From assembly GCA_041551965.1 (NCBI GenBank), contig JBFELU010000003.1, positions 7,648 through 71,647 on the forward strand: a stretch of 64,000 nt of DNA, in the 5' to 3' direction. Under the pieces are notes generated by a model. That model had not been told where the DNA came from. It ran no database searches and worked only from the letters and a program-made list of their open reading frames with translations. The translations under genes and the position numbers were made by a program. How positions within the stretch are numbered: the stretch's first letter is position 1; every line of letters starts with the position of its first letter. Source of the DNA: JBFELU01 sp041551965. GTDB lineage: Bacteria > Actinomycetota > Acidimicrobiia > Spongiisociales > UBA11373. Of the stretch, positions 7,149-15,448 are shown piece after piece.

Positions 7149-8906
7149 ATGCCCGACCTGGATCGCTATCTCAACATCCGTTCCGCCGGCGGCGGCCGTC
7201 TCACTGCGGATGGTCGGACCGTGGTCTTCGTCACCAACATCACCGGGGTTCCCCAGGCCTGGGCGGTCCCCCTCGGAGGCGGCTGGCCTCGCCAATTGAC
7301 GTTCGACGATCAGCGAGTCGGCGGCGTGGCGGCTTCGCCGGCCGACCCGAACCTCGTCGTCTTCTCGCGGGACGCCGGGGGCAACGAACGGATGCAGATC
7401 CACGCCGTCGATCCCTCCGGATACGGGGAGCGCCCGCTGGTCGTGGACCCCGAGGTCATCCACCGCTTTGGCGAGTTCGGGCCCGGCGGCTCATGGATCG
7501 TGTTCTGCGACAACCGGCGCAACGGTGTCGATTTCGACCTGTGGCTGCGCACGCTCGACGGCGAGGAGCGTTGTGTGGCGGCGCTGCCGGGCTGGAACGC
7601 GGTCGTCGACGTCACCGACGAAGCGGCCTTGGTCGGTCGCGCCGCCTCCAACGTCGACTCGACCACGCTCCTCGTTTCTCTCGAAACGGGTGAGGTGACC
7701 GAGTTGACCCCCCACGCCGAGCCACGTCTCCATTCACCGGTGGCGTTCGCCGCCGACGGCCGGGCTGTGTTCCTGGTCAGCGATCGGGATGGGGAGTACC
7801 GCCGTGCCTATCGGGTCGATGGGGGCGTCTGGACCGCCTTCGGCCCGGAGGATGCGGACGTCGACGGCCTGGCCGTCACCGACGGGCTCGGGGCGCTGGC
7901 CTTCAACCGGGACGGCGCCTCCCGTCTCCACTGGTTCGATCCCGATTCGCTGGAGCCGGGCCCGTCGGTGACCCTTCCGCTGGGTGTCGCCGGAGGGCTG
8001 ACCATCGCCCGCGACGGATCGGGCATGTTGTTGACCATCAGCGGCCCGGGTCACAACGCCGACGTCTGGTGGGTCGATGCCGGGGAGGTGACTCCGATCC
8101 GGGTCACCCAATCGTCGACGGCGGGTATCGATGTGAACACCTTCGTTGCGCCGGAGGCCGTCACCGTCGAGTCGTTCGACGGCTTGAGAGTGCCGGTGTG
8201 GGTGTACCGCCCTCCCGGCGTCGCGCACCCTCCGGTGGTCGTCTCCGTTCACGGTGGACCGGAGGCGCAAGAGCGGCCGAGCTTCAATCCGATCTACCAG
8301 TTCCTGCTGGCCTCCGGCTACGCGGTGGTGGCCCCCAACGTGAGAGGCTCCTCGGGCTACGGGCGCACCTATCAGTCGCTCGACGATCGGAGGCGGCGCA
8401 TGGACTCGGTCGCCGACCTCAACGAGGTGGGTCGTTGGGTGGCGGGTCGAGACGACCTGGATGGCTCGAGGATGGCCGTCATGGGAGGTTCCTATGGCGG
8501 CTTCATGGTGCTGGCCGCGCTGGCGACTGCACCGGAGCTCTGGTCGGCGGGGGTCGACATCGTCGGAATCACCAACTTCGTGACCTTCCTCGAGAACACC
8601 GGGGCCTATCGGCGGGCGCTCCGGGAGGCCGAGTACGGAAGCCTGGAGGCCGACCGTCGGTTTCTTGAGTCGATCTCGCCCACCTCGATGGTGGACCGCA
8701 TCACGGCCCCATTGCTGGTGATTCACGGCGCCAACGACCCCAGGGTTCCCCTGGGCGAAGCGGAACAGATCGTGGCCCGCCTGCGGGAGCTGGGTCGGGA
8801 TACCGAGTTGCTGGTGTTCGACGACGAGGGTCACGGTCTCGTGAAGCTCCCCAATCGACGAGTCGCCTATCGGCGAATCGTCGAGTTCCTCGGCGCCGTC
8901 CTCTGA
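7149..8906 (+). CDS. S9-family serine peptidase (acylaminoacyl-peptidase-like)
   Basis: A 585-residue prolyl-oligopeptidase-family enzyme with an N-terminal beta-propeller (about 1-340) and a C-terminal alpha/beta hydrolase. The triad is visible as S448 in GGSYGGF, D530 in HGANDPRVP and H562 in DEGHGL. There is no signal peptide, so it should act on cytoplasmic peptides. ATG 7149 is chosen because the protein then starts MPDLDRYLNIRSA and because a TACCCT hexamer sits seven bases before it. It diverges from the SRPBCC gene. Confidence 0.92.
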   Translation: MPDLDRYLNIRSAGGGRLTADGRTVVFVTNITGVPQAWAVPLGGGWPRQLTFDDQRVGGVAASPADPNLVVFSRDAGGNERMQIHAVDPSGYGERPLVVDPEVIHRFGEFGPGGSWIVFCDNRRNGVDFDLWLRTLDGEERCVAALPGWNAVVDVTDEAALVGRAASNVDSTTLLVSLETGEVTELTPHAEPRLHSPVAFAADGRAVFLVSDRDGEYRRAYRVDGGVWTAFGPEDADVDGLAVTDGLGALAFNRDGASRLHWFDPDSLEPGPSVTLPLGVAGGLTIARDGSGMLLTISGPGHNADVWWVDAGEVTPIRVTQSSTAGIDVNTFVAPEAVTVESFDGLRVPVWVYRPPGVAHPPVVVSVHGGPEAQERPSFNPIYQFLLASGYAVVAPNVRGSSGYGRTYQSLDDRRRRMDSVADLNEVGRWVAGRDDLDGSRMAVMGGSYGGFMVLAALATAPELWSAGVDIVGITNFVTFLENTGAYRRALREAEYGSLEADRRFLESISPTSMVDRITAPLLVIHGANDPRVPLGEAEQIVARLRELGRDTELLVFDDEGHGLVKLPNRRVAYRRIVEFLGAVL

Positions 8907-8930
8907 GGCACGATCACCGGCCGTGGGGAG

Positions 8931-10526
8931 CTAGTCGCCGACGGCGTACAGATAGCCGTCGCGAACGCCGAGGTAGATGACGCCGTCCCACACCGCCGGC
9001 GAGGCCTCGATGTTGGCCTCACCCACCTTGATCTCCCAGTCGAGGACGGGGGCCCTCGGGTCGGTGATGTCGTAGCTGCGCAGCATCCCGGCGTTGGTGG
9101 CGACCACGAGGCGGTCGTCGACGACGGCCGGCGACGACCACGAGCCGAAGCCGACCTCGTCGACCCACAGTTCCTCACCGGTGTCCTGGTCCACCACCAC
9201 GAGGAATCCCTTGTGGGTCACCGCATAGAGGACCCCGTCCCCGAGTGCGGGGGTCGACCAGAGCCCGCCTTGCCCGGGCGAGTCGACCAGCGAGTACATG
9301 CCCCACACATAGGGATCGTCGGGATTGGTGGGGTCGAGCTTGACGAGCTGGCCCAACTCCTGGGCTCGCAGGAGATAGCGTTCGTACTCGGCCGCGACGT
9401 AGAGCATCCCCTCCTCGTCGATCACGATCGAGGCATCCACGTCGTCGCCCACCCAGTAATCGAACACGACCGGGGCGTTGCCGTTCTCAACGTCGGTGAT
9501 GTCGAGCCCGATCACCCTTCCTCCGGAGTTGGCGAAGTAGACGGTCCCCTCGAAGATCGCCGCCGAGTTCTCCACGCTGACCGCCGGGTAGCCGGGTCCG
9601 ATGGCTTCCAGCAGGGCGTCGTTGTAACTCTCCATCTTGAAGAGCAACACCGGGTCCACGGTGACCAGGCCCTGGCCGTCGTAATCCCGGTTCAGCTTGT
9701 AGATGTAGAAGATGCCGTTCTCGGCCCCCTCGAACATGATGTCGTTCACGATCCGGGGGCTGGCATCCCAGTCGTCGTTCCACCGTCCCTCGACGTTGAG
9801 GTCGGCGACGACGCTCCACAATTCGACCGGATCGCCCCGGTCGAGAGCGAGGATCCGAAGCCGGTTGTCTCGCGACCCGAAGTAGACGAGTGGGTATCCG
9901 TCCGGGTCGATGGTCGGTGTTCCCTTGATGATGTCGCCGGTTGGCACCGAGGCGCGCGTGTCGAGTCCCGTGTCGGCGTCGACGAAGTGGAGGCTCCGGT
10001 CGTAGGCCCCGAAGATGAGCTCGGTGACCCCGTCGGGTCGTTCCCAGATCACCGGCTGTCCGGTCCACCCGTTACCGCACCAGGTGGCGGTCACGCCCAG
10101 GTCTGTGGATTGCGAGCACATGGGCCCGTCGGCGGGGTAGCGCCATTTGATCCGGGGAGTCTCGGGAACGGGTCCGGCTCCGTACCAGGTGTTCGTGGGA
10201 TTGCCGCGGAACGTGAGCAACCCCACCACCGTGTCTCCCCACGGCATGCCCACGGTCCGCCGATCCACCCACGGGTGCAGCGGAGGCTGCGGGTCGGTCG
10301 TCTCCGTCGTCGTCGGATTGTCCGCCGTCGTGCCGGGCGCGGTCGATGACGACGGTGTGGCGTCACCCGTCGTGGTGGGCTCGGTCGTGGCGGCGATCGG
10401 GGCGGTCGTGGTGGTCCCGTCGGACTCGCCGTCGCGGGCGAAGGTCGCAAACAGCACCAGACTGACCGTCGCCAGGATCAGCGCGATGACCGACGCAACG
10501 GTGAGGGGATGGCGATTGGGCGGCAT
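8931..10526 (-). CDS. Membrane-anchored PQQ-like beta-propeller protein
   Basis: A 531-residue protein with one N-terminal transmembrane helix (about residues 9-28, HPLTVASVIALILATVSLVL). A Thr/Ser/Pro-rich linker follows (about 35-85), then an extracellular region made of beta-propeller blades of the PQQ/YncE type, such as GDGVLYAVTHKGFLVVVDQD and GVIYLGVRDGYLYAVGD at the end. It should sit outside the cell, tethered to the membrane, probably binding a partner rather than catalysing; PQQ use is not shown. A TAGAGT hexamer (10542-10537) lies ten bases before the ATG. Confidence 0.8.
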   Translation of the reverse strand: MPPNRHPLTVASVIALILATVSLVLFATFARDGESDGTTTTAPIAATTEPTTTGDATPSSSTAPGTTADNPTTTETTDPQPPLHPWVDRRTVGMPWGDTVVGLLTFRGNPTNTWYGAGPVPETPRIKWRYPADGPMCSQSTDLGVTATWCGNGWTGQPVIWERPDGVTELIFGAYDRSLHFVDADTGLDTRASVPTGDIIKGTPTIDPDGYPLVYFGSRDNRLRILALDRGDPVELWSVVADLNVEGRWNDDWDASPRIVNDIMFEGAENGIFYIYKLNRDYDGQGLVTVDPVLLFKMESYNDALLEAIGPGYPAVSVENSAAIFEGTVYFANSGGRVIGLDITDVENGNAPVVFDYWVGDDVDASIVIDEEGMLYVAAEYERYLLRAQELGQLVKLDPTNPDDPYVWGMYSLVDSPGQGGLWSTPALGDGVLYAVTHKGFLVVVDQDTGEELWVDEVGFGSWSSPAVVDDRLVVATNAGMLRSYDITDPRAPVLDWEIKVGEANIEASPAVWDGVIYLGVRDGYLYAVGD

Positions 10527-10602
10527 CCGGGCGCAAACTCTACCGGGGGGCCGTCGTTGCGCCGATGATCGGCCGGAGGCCGACCGATCCTATGCTCGGG
10601 CG

Positions 10603-11442
10603 GTGGACTTGACTGCTGTGCTGAGGAGATACCGGTCGCTGGTCTGGGGGCTGTGGCAGCGGTATCGGGAGGCCGAGCTGGGTCTGAATGCGGCGGCCGT
10701 CGCCTACAACGGCTTCCTGGCCCTGGTGCCGCTCGGCGTGGCGCTGCTGGGTGTGGCCGCCTTCGTCGGGACCGACCAGGAGGCCCTCGATCGGGTGACG
10801 ACGACCGTTGCCGCCTTTGCTCCTGAGACGGTGGTGACGTTCGTGACCGACCTGCTGGAAGACGTCGGCGATCGAATCGGCGGGCAGCAGGGCTGGCTCA
10901 TCCCCATGTCGATCCTCCTGGCGTTGGTGCTCGGTGCTCGGGCGGTGGTCGCCCTCCAGAAGGCCTTGGCTCGCGTCGAGGACCGGACCGAGCGTCGGCC
11001 CGCGATCCAGATGCGAGTCGTGGGTACGGTGCTGACCATCGGCGGCGGCGCCGCATTGCTGGTGTCGTCGCTCCTGCTCGTGGCGGGTGGACGGGTCAGT
11101 GAATTCCTCGCCCAGCTGACCGGAGTGGAGGCGATCGACCTGATCTGGACCTGGCTGCGGGTTCCGGTCTCCGCGGCCGGGCTGTTCCTGTTTCTCCTCA
11201 CCCTCTATCGCTGGGGTCCGCCCGAGCCGCTTCCCCACTCCTGGGTGGCGGCTCTCGTCGCCTCGGCGGGAGTGGTGTTGGTCAGCCTCGGCTTCGGCTT
11301 GTATCTCTCGTTGACGCCATCGCTGGGTGCGACCTTCGGTGTGCTCGGGGCCGTTGCCGTGATGCTCGTCTGGCTCTACCTGGGTGCCTTCGCCATCCTC
11401 TTCGGGGCCGTCTTTGCGACGTCGATGGGGGGGATGCGGTGA
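10603..11442 (+). CDS. YihY/BrkB-family inner membrane protein
   Basis: A 279-residue protein with about six transmembrane helices. It opens with the family's conserved amphipathic entry (AAAVAYNGFLALVPLGVALLGV; family members often read 'AaalaYy.llSlfP') and ends in a long hydrophobic region with AVAVMLVWLYLGAFAILFGA, also typical. The family has no settled biochemical role. GTG 10603 follows a TATGCT hexamer (10591-10596) by exactly six bases, so transcription may start at the codon. Its stop shares GTGA with the next ABC gene, making a three-gene transcription unit. Confidence 0.85.
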   Translation: MDLTAVLRRYRSLVWGLWQRYREAELGLNAAAVAYNGFLALVPLGVALLGVAAFVGTDQEALDRVTTTVAAFAPETVVTFVTDLLEDVGDRIGGQQGWLIPMSILLALVLGARAVVALQKALARVEDRTERRPAIQMRVVGTVLTIGGGAALLVSSLLLVAGGRVSEFLAQLTGVEAIDLIWTWLRVPVSAAGLFLFLLTLYRWGPPEPLPHSWVAALVASAGVVLVSLGFGLYLSLTPSLGATFGVLGAVAVMLVWLYLGAFAILFGAVFATSMGGMR

Positions 11443-13181
11443 GTGAGGGGAGCGAGGTCGGATCGGGGATCCGCCTGCTGGTGCGGACCCTCGGTTCCTA
11501 CCGCCGCGATCTCACGTTGGCGATCACCGGCGCCCTGCTGTGGATGGCGATGGTGATTGCCGTGCCCTTCCTGATCTCCCAGGTCATCGACCGGGCCATC
11601 ACGGCCGGCCGTCGGGACCTGATCCTTCCTCTCAGCCTCGCCGTCGTCGGGGCGGGAGTTCTCCTGGCGGTCGGCATCGGGGTGCGGCGTTACTTCGGCT
11701 TCCGGGTCTCCTATCGGGCCGAGACCGACCTCCGCAACCGGATCTTCGAGCACGTCCAGACGCTCGCTTTCAGCTTTCACGACGTGACCGGGACCGGGGA
11801 GTTGATGGCCCGGGCATCCAGCGACCTCTCCCAGGTGCGGCTCATCTTCGCCATGCTCCCGATCACTCTGGCCAACCTGGGGATGTTCCTGGCCGTGGCC
11901 GCCGTCCTGCTGATCCTCGATCCCATCCTCGGTGCGGTGGCATCGCTGGCGGTGCCGACCCTGCTGCTGGCGGCCCGGCGCTATGCGGGACGGGTCATCA
12001 AGCTCTCGTTCGACGTGCAGCAGCGTCTCGCCGACCTGAGCCAGGTCGTCGAGGAGTCGATCGGCGGCATCCAGGTCATCAAGGCCTACGGACAGGAGTC
12101 CCAGGAGCAGGCCAAGCTCGATCATCGGGCGGAGCGGATATTCCGGCGCACCCTCCGGCTGGCCTGGATCAGAGCCGCCTATCAGCCGGGGTTCGAGATG
12201 ATTCCGGCGTTCGCAACGGTCGCCGTGCTGTGGTTGGGCGGGATCCGGGTGGTGGGTGGGCAATTGACGCTGGGGGAGTTCGTGGCATTCACGCAGTACC
12301 TGGCGATCCTCAACTTCCCGCTGCGAATCACCGGGTGGTTCTTCGCTCAGCTCCCTCGGGCGGCCGCGGCCTCCACCAGGATTCACACTCTGCTGGGAAT
12401 CGCTCCGGAAATCGATGATCCCCCGGATCCGGTCGAGCCGCCTCCCGGGCGGGGTGAGGTCCGCTTTAGCGGCGTCCGGTTCTCGTACCCGGGCCAGCCC
12501 GACGTACTGCACGGAATCGACCTGGTGATTCCCGGAGGGAGTTCGGTGGGCCTGGTCGGCGCCACCGGCGCCGGCAAGACGACGCTCGCTCATCTCGTGC
12601 CCCGTTTCCACGATGTCTCCGACGGCGTGGTGACGCTCGACGGCGTCGACGTGCGACGGATGCGACTCGAGGATCTCAGACACGAGGTCGCCGTCGTGTT
12701 CCAGGAGACCTTCCTCTTCTCGGCCACTGTTCGGGACAACCTCGCGTTCGGGGCACCCGACGCCACCGACGAGCAGGTCCGGCTGGCGGCCCGACTGGCG
12801 CAAGCCCACTCCTTCATCGTCGATCTCCCGAATGGGTACGACACGGTGGTGGGGGAGCGCGGCTACTCGTTGTCCGGCGGTCAGCGCCAGCGGATCGCCC
12901 TGGCGCGGGCGGTGTTGCGAGACCCGCGGGTGCTCATTCTCGACGATGCCACGTCGTCGGTGGACGCCCTCGTCGAGGCCGAGATGCTGGCCGCCCTCGA
13001 GCAGGTGATGCGGGGTCGGACGACGATCATCATCGCGCATCGAACGTCGACGCTCGATCTCGTCGATCAGGTCGTGTTCCTCGAAGACGGTGTGGTGGCG
13101 GCGGTGGGGATGCATCGCGAGCTGGTGGCGACGGTGCCTCGCTATTCCGAGGTGCTCGCGCAAGAGGAGGCCCGGCAGTGA
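11439..13181 (+). CDS. ABC exporter half-transporter, subunit with degenerate site
   Basis: A 580-residue type IV ABC half-transporter: six-helix transmembrane domain (about 15-315) then a nucleotide-binding domain. Walker A is GATGAGKTT (near 374), the signature LSGGQRQRIALARA (near 477), and Walker B VLILDDATSSVD. The residue after the Walker B Asp is D503, not the catalytic Glu, as in the degenerate member of heterodimeric exporters. The next gene supplies Glu at the same position. It starts on GTG overlapping the YihY stop and ends overlapping the next GTG. The substrate could be a drug, lipid or peptide. Confidence 0.92.
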   Translation: MSEGSEVGSGIRLLVRTLGSYRRDLTLAITGALLWMAMVIAVPFLISQVIDRAITAGRRDLILPLSLAVVGAGVLLAVGIGVRRYFGFRVSYRAETDLRNRIFEHVQTLAFSFHDVTGTGELMARASSDLSQVRLIFAMLPITLANLGMFLAVAAVLLILDPILGAVASLAVPTLLLAARRYAGRVIKLSFDVQQRLADLSQVVEESIGGIQVIKAYGQESQEQAKLDHRAERIFRRTLRLAWIRAAYQPGFEMIPAFATVAVLWLGGIRVVGGQLTLGEFVAFTQYLAILNFPLRITGWFFAQLPRAAAASTRIHTLLGIAPEIDDPPDPVEPPPGRGEVRFSGVRFSYPGQPDVLHGIDLVIPGGSSVGLVGATGAGKTTLAHLVPRFHDVSDGVVTLDGVDVRRMRLEDLRHEVAVVFQETFLFSATVRDNLAFGAPDATDEQVRLAARLAQAHSFIVDLPNGYDTVVGERGYSLSGGQRQRIALARAVLRDPRVLILDDATSSVDALVEAEMLAALEQVMRGRTTIIIAHRTSTLDLVDQVVFLEDGVVAAVGMHRELVATVPRYSEVLAQEEARQ

Positions 13182-14926
13182 GCAGGCCGCGATCGCATCT
13201 CATCCGGCGAGCCGCCGGGCTCGGTCGCTTTCTCCTCAAGCCGGCGCTCGCAGCCGTGGCGGCCACCACGGTGGCAACGGCGGCGAGGCTGCTCGGTCCC
13301 CTTGCCGTTCGGAGCGGCCTCGACGACGGCATCGCCGCCGGCGACCGTTGGCTGATCACCAGGGCCGCCCTGGTGTTCCTCGGCCTCTTGGTGATCCAAT
13401 ACCTGGCGCAGCGAACCGCCCAGTACGTGGTGGCCCGGCTCGGAGAGCGCTATCTCCTGATGCTCCGCTCGACGGTGTTTGCCCACCTCCTGCGGCTCGA
13501 CATGGCCTTCTACGGCCGCTCCAAGGCCGGGGTCCTGGTGAGCCGTATGACGAACGACATCGAGTCGATCCAGGAGTTCGCGGAGGAGGGAGCCGTCAGT
13601 CTGACCACCAACCTGCTGACGATCCTCGGGGTGGCGGCGGCGATGTTGTTCGTCGACGTCACCCTGGCGTCCCAGGTCTTCGTGCTCATCGCAGTCCTGT
13701 TGATCGTGTCTCGAGTGTTCCAGCGGTTCGCCGCACGGGCCTATCAGGAGGTGCGGGAACGCATCGGCCGGGTGCTCGCCAGCCTCCAGGAGGGCATCAC
13801 CGGGGTGCGGGTGGTGCAGGCCTTCACCGGTGAAGTGACCCAGGCCGGCGCCTTCGGGGGGGTCAACGAACGGTATTTCGAGGCCAACATGCGGGCTGCC
13901 CGGGCGGTGGCCTGGTACTTCCCCGCCGTCGCGTTCCTCCGCACGGTGGGCATCGCCGCGGTGCTGTTGCTGGGTGGACGCCGGGTGCTCGATGGGGGTC
14001 TCACATTCGGCTCCCTGGTCGTGTTCCTGCTCTATCTCGACTGGTTCTTTCAGCCGATCATCAACCTCTCCAACACCTACAACCAGCTGCAGTCTGCCTC
14101 GGCAGCCTTCTCGAAGCTGTTCCGGCTGCTGGACACGAAGCCGGCGGTCGTGGACGCTCCCGACACCCGGTCGCTCCCGGCACCGCCGCGAGGAGAGGTG
14201 CATTTCGAAGGCGTGAGCTTCGGCTATCAGCCGGGGGTTCCGGTGATTCGGGAAGTCGATCTGCGCATCGCCCAGGGCGAGCGGGTGGCCATCGTCGGCG
14301 AGACCGGGGCGGGGAAGTCCACTCTCGCCCGGCTGGCCTTGCGGTTCTACGATCCCGAGATCGGTCGGGTCACCCTCGACGGACAGGACCTGAGGCAGAT
14401 CAGCCGGGCTTCCCGGGCCGCCCACGTGGTCCTCATCCCGCAGGAGGGCTTCCTGTTCAACGGCACCTTGCGAGAGAACCTGCGCTACGCCGAGCCCGAA
14501 TCGGGGGACGACGAGTTGTGGGAGGTGTGTCGGGAGGTCGGCATCGACGACTGGGTCCGTTCGCTGCCGGAGCGGCTCGACACAATGGTCCGGGAGCGGG
14601 GCGGCCGCCTCTCGGCCGGTGAGCGTCAACTCGTGGCGCTGGCCCGGGCACTGCTCGCCGACCCGACCGTGATCGTCTTCGACGAGGCGACCTCCAACTT
14701 GGATCCGGAGACCGAGATCAAGGTGGAGCGGGCCCTCGTCAGACTGCTGAGAGGGAGGACGGCGATCGTGATCGCCCACCGCTTGCGGACTGCAGAGCGA
14801 GCCGACCGGGTGGTGATGATGGACCAGGGCCGCATCGTGGCCATGGGGACTCATGCCGGGCTCAAGGAGGCCAACGCCCAGTACGGGCGCCTCGTTTCCG
14901 TGTGGGAGCGGGGCGTCCTCAGATAG
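13178..14926 (+). CDS. ABC exporter half-transporter, catalytic subunit
   Basis: A 582-residue partner of the preceding gene, with the same architecture: a transmembrane domain (about 20-310), Walker A GETGAGKST (near 374), and Walker B IVFDEATSNLD with catalytic E503. Its signature is LSAGERQLVALARA, deviating from LSGGQ. In a heterodimer this degenerate signature would face the first subunit's Asp-bearing Walker B, leaving one weak and one active ATP site. The H-loop reads IVIAHRL. A GTGA overlap with the upstream gene implies coupled, stoichiometric translation. Confidence 0.92.
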   Translation: MSRPRSHLIRRAAGLGRFLLKPALAAVAATTVATAARLLGPLAVRSGLDDGIAAGDRWLITRAALVFLGLLVIQYLAQRTAQYVVARLGERYLLMLRSTVFAHLLRLDMAFYGRSKAGVLVSRMTNDIESIQEFAEEGAVSLTTNLLTILGVAAAMLFVDVTLASQVFVLIAVLLIVSRVFQRFAARAYQEVRERIGRVLASLQEGITGVRVVQAFTGEVTQAGAFGGVNERYFEANMRAARAVAWYFPAVAFLRTVGIAAVLLLGGRRVLDGGLTFGSLVVFLLYLDWFFQPIINLSNTYNQLQSASAAFSKLFRLLDTKPAVVDAPDTRSLPAPPRGEVHFEGVSFGYQPGVPVIREVDLRIAQGERVAIVGETGAGKSTLARLALRFYDPEIGRVTLDGQDLRQISRASRAAHVVLIPQEGFLFNGTLRENLRYAEPESGDDELWEVCREVGIDDWVRSLPERLDTMVRERGGRLSAGERQLVALARALLADPTVIVFDEATSNLDPETEIKVERALVRLLRGRTAIVIAHRLRTAERADRVVMMDQGRIVAMGTHAGLKEANAQYGRLVSVWERGVLR

Positions 14927-14947
14927 CCGGAGAGGGGGAGTCGGGAG

Positions 14948-15391
14948 TCACTCGCCGATGTCCTCCCGCCACAGTTCGGGATGATCGGCGATGAACCGTT
15001 CCATGAGGGTGATACAGACCGGGTCGTCGAGAACCTCCAGCGCGACACCTCTGGTGCGAAGGTGCTCCTCGGGCCCGCGGAAGGTCCGGTTCTCGCCGAC
15101 CACGACCCGGGGGATTCCGTAGAGGAGCACCGCCCCGCTGCACATGTCACAGGGCGACAGGGTGCTGTAGAGGACCGAGCGGCGGTACTTCGCGGCGGCC
15201 ATGCGGCCGGCGTCCTCCAGGCAATCCATCTCGGCGTGACGGATCACCGATCCCTGCTGGACCCGGCGGTTGTGGCCCCGGCCGACCACCTCTCCGTCGA
15301 TCACCAGGACCGACCCGATCGGGATGCCACCCTCGCCGAGCCCCTGCTCGGCCTCGGCGACGGCGGCGGCGAGATAGGGGTCGTGGGACAT
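14948..15391 (-). CDS. Cytosine deaminase of the yeast Fcy1 type
   Basis: A 147-residue zinc deaminase. Ligands and proton shuttle are H52-A-E54 and C81-D-M-C84 (STLSPCDMCSGAVLLYGIPR). The whole protein tracks yeast cytosine deaminase as I recall it: GGIPIGSVLVIDGEVVGRGH, TLSPCDMC, YGIPR.VVGEN, TRG, and the terminal WREDIGE. That is closer than to TadA, CDD or guanine deaminases, so cytosine to uracil (pyrimidine salvage) is the likely reaction. It is convergent with the ABC exporter. A GAGAGGAG ribosome site and an upstream TAGCAT hexamer indicate a short-leader transcript. Actual substrate preference is inferred. Confidence 0.85.
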   Translation of the reverse strand: MSHDPYLAAAVAEAEQGLGEGGIPIGSVLVIDGEVVGRGHNRRVQQGSVIRHAEMDCLEDAGRMAAAKYRRSVLYSTLSPCDMCSGAVLLYGIPRVVVGENRTFRGPEEHLRTRGVALEVLDDPVCITLMERFIADHPELWREDIGE

Positions 15392-15448
15392 GGCTGCTCC
15401 TCTCTTCGGGCACGATGCTACGGGGCCGCTGGCTAGCCTCGATACGCA

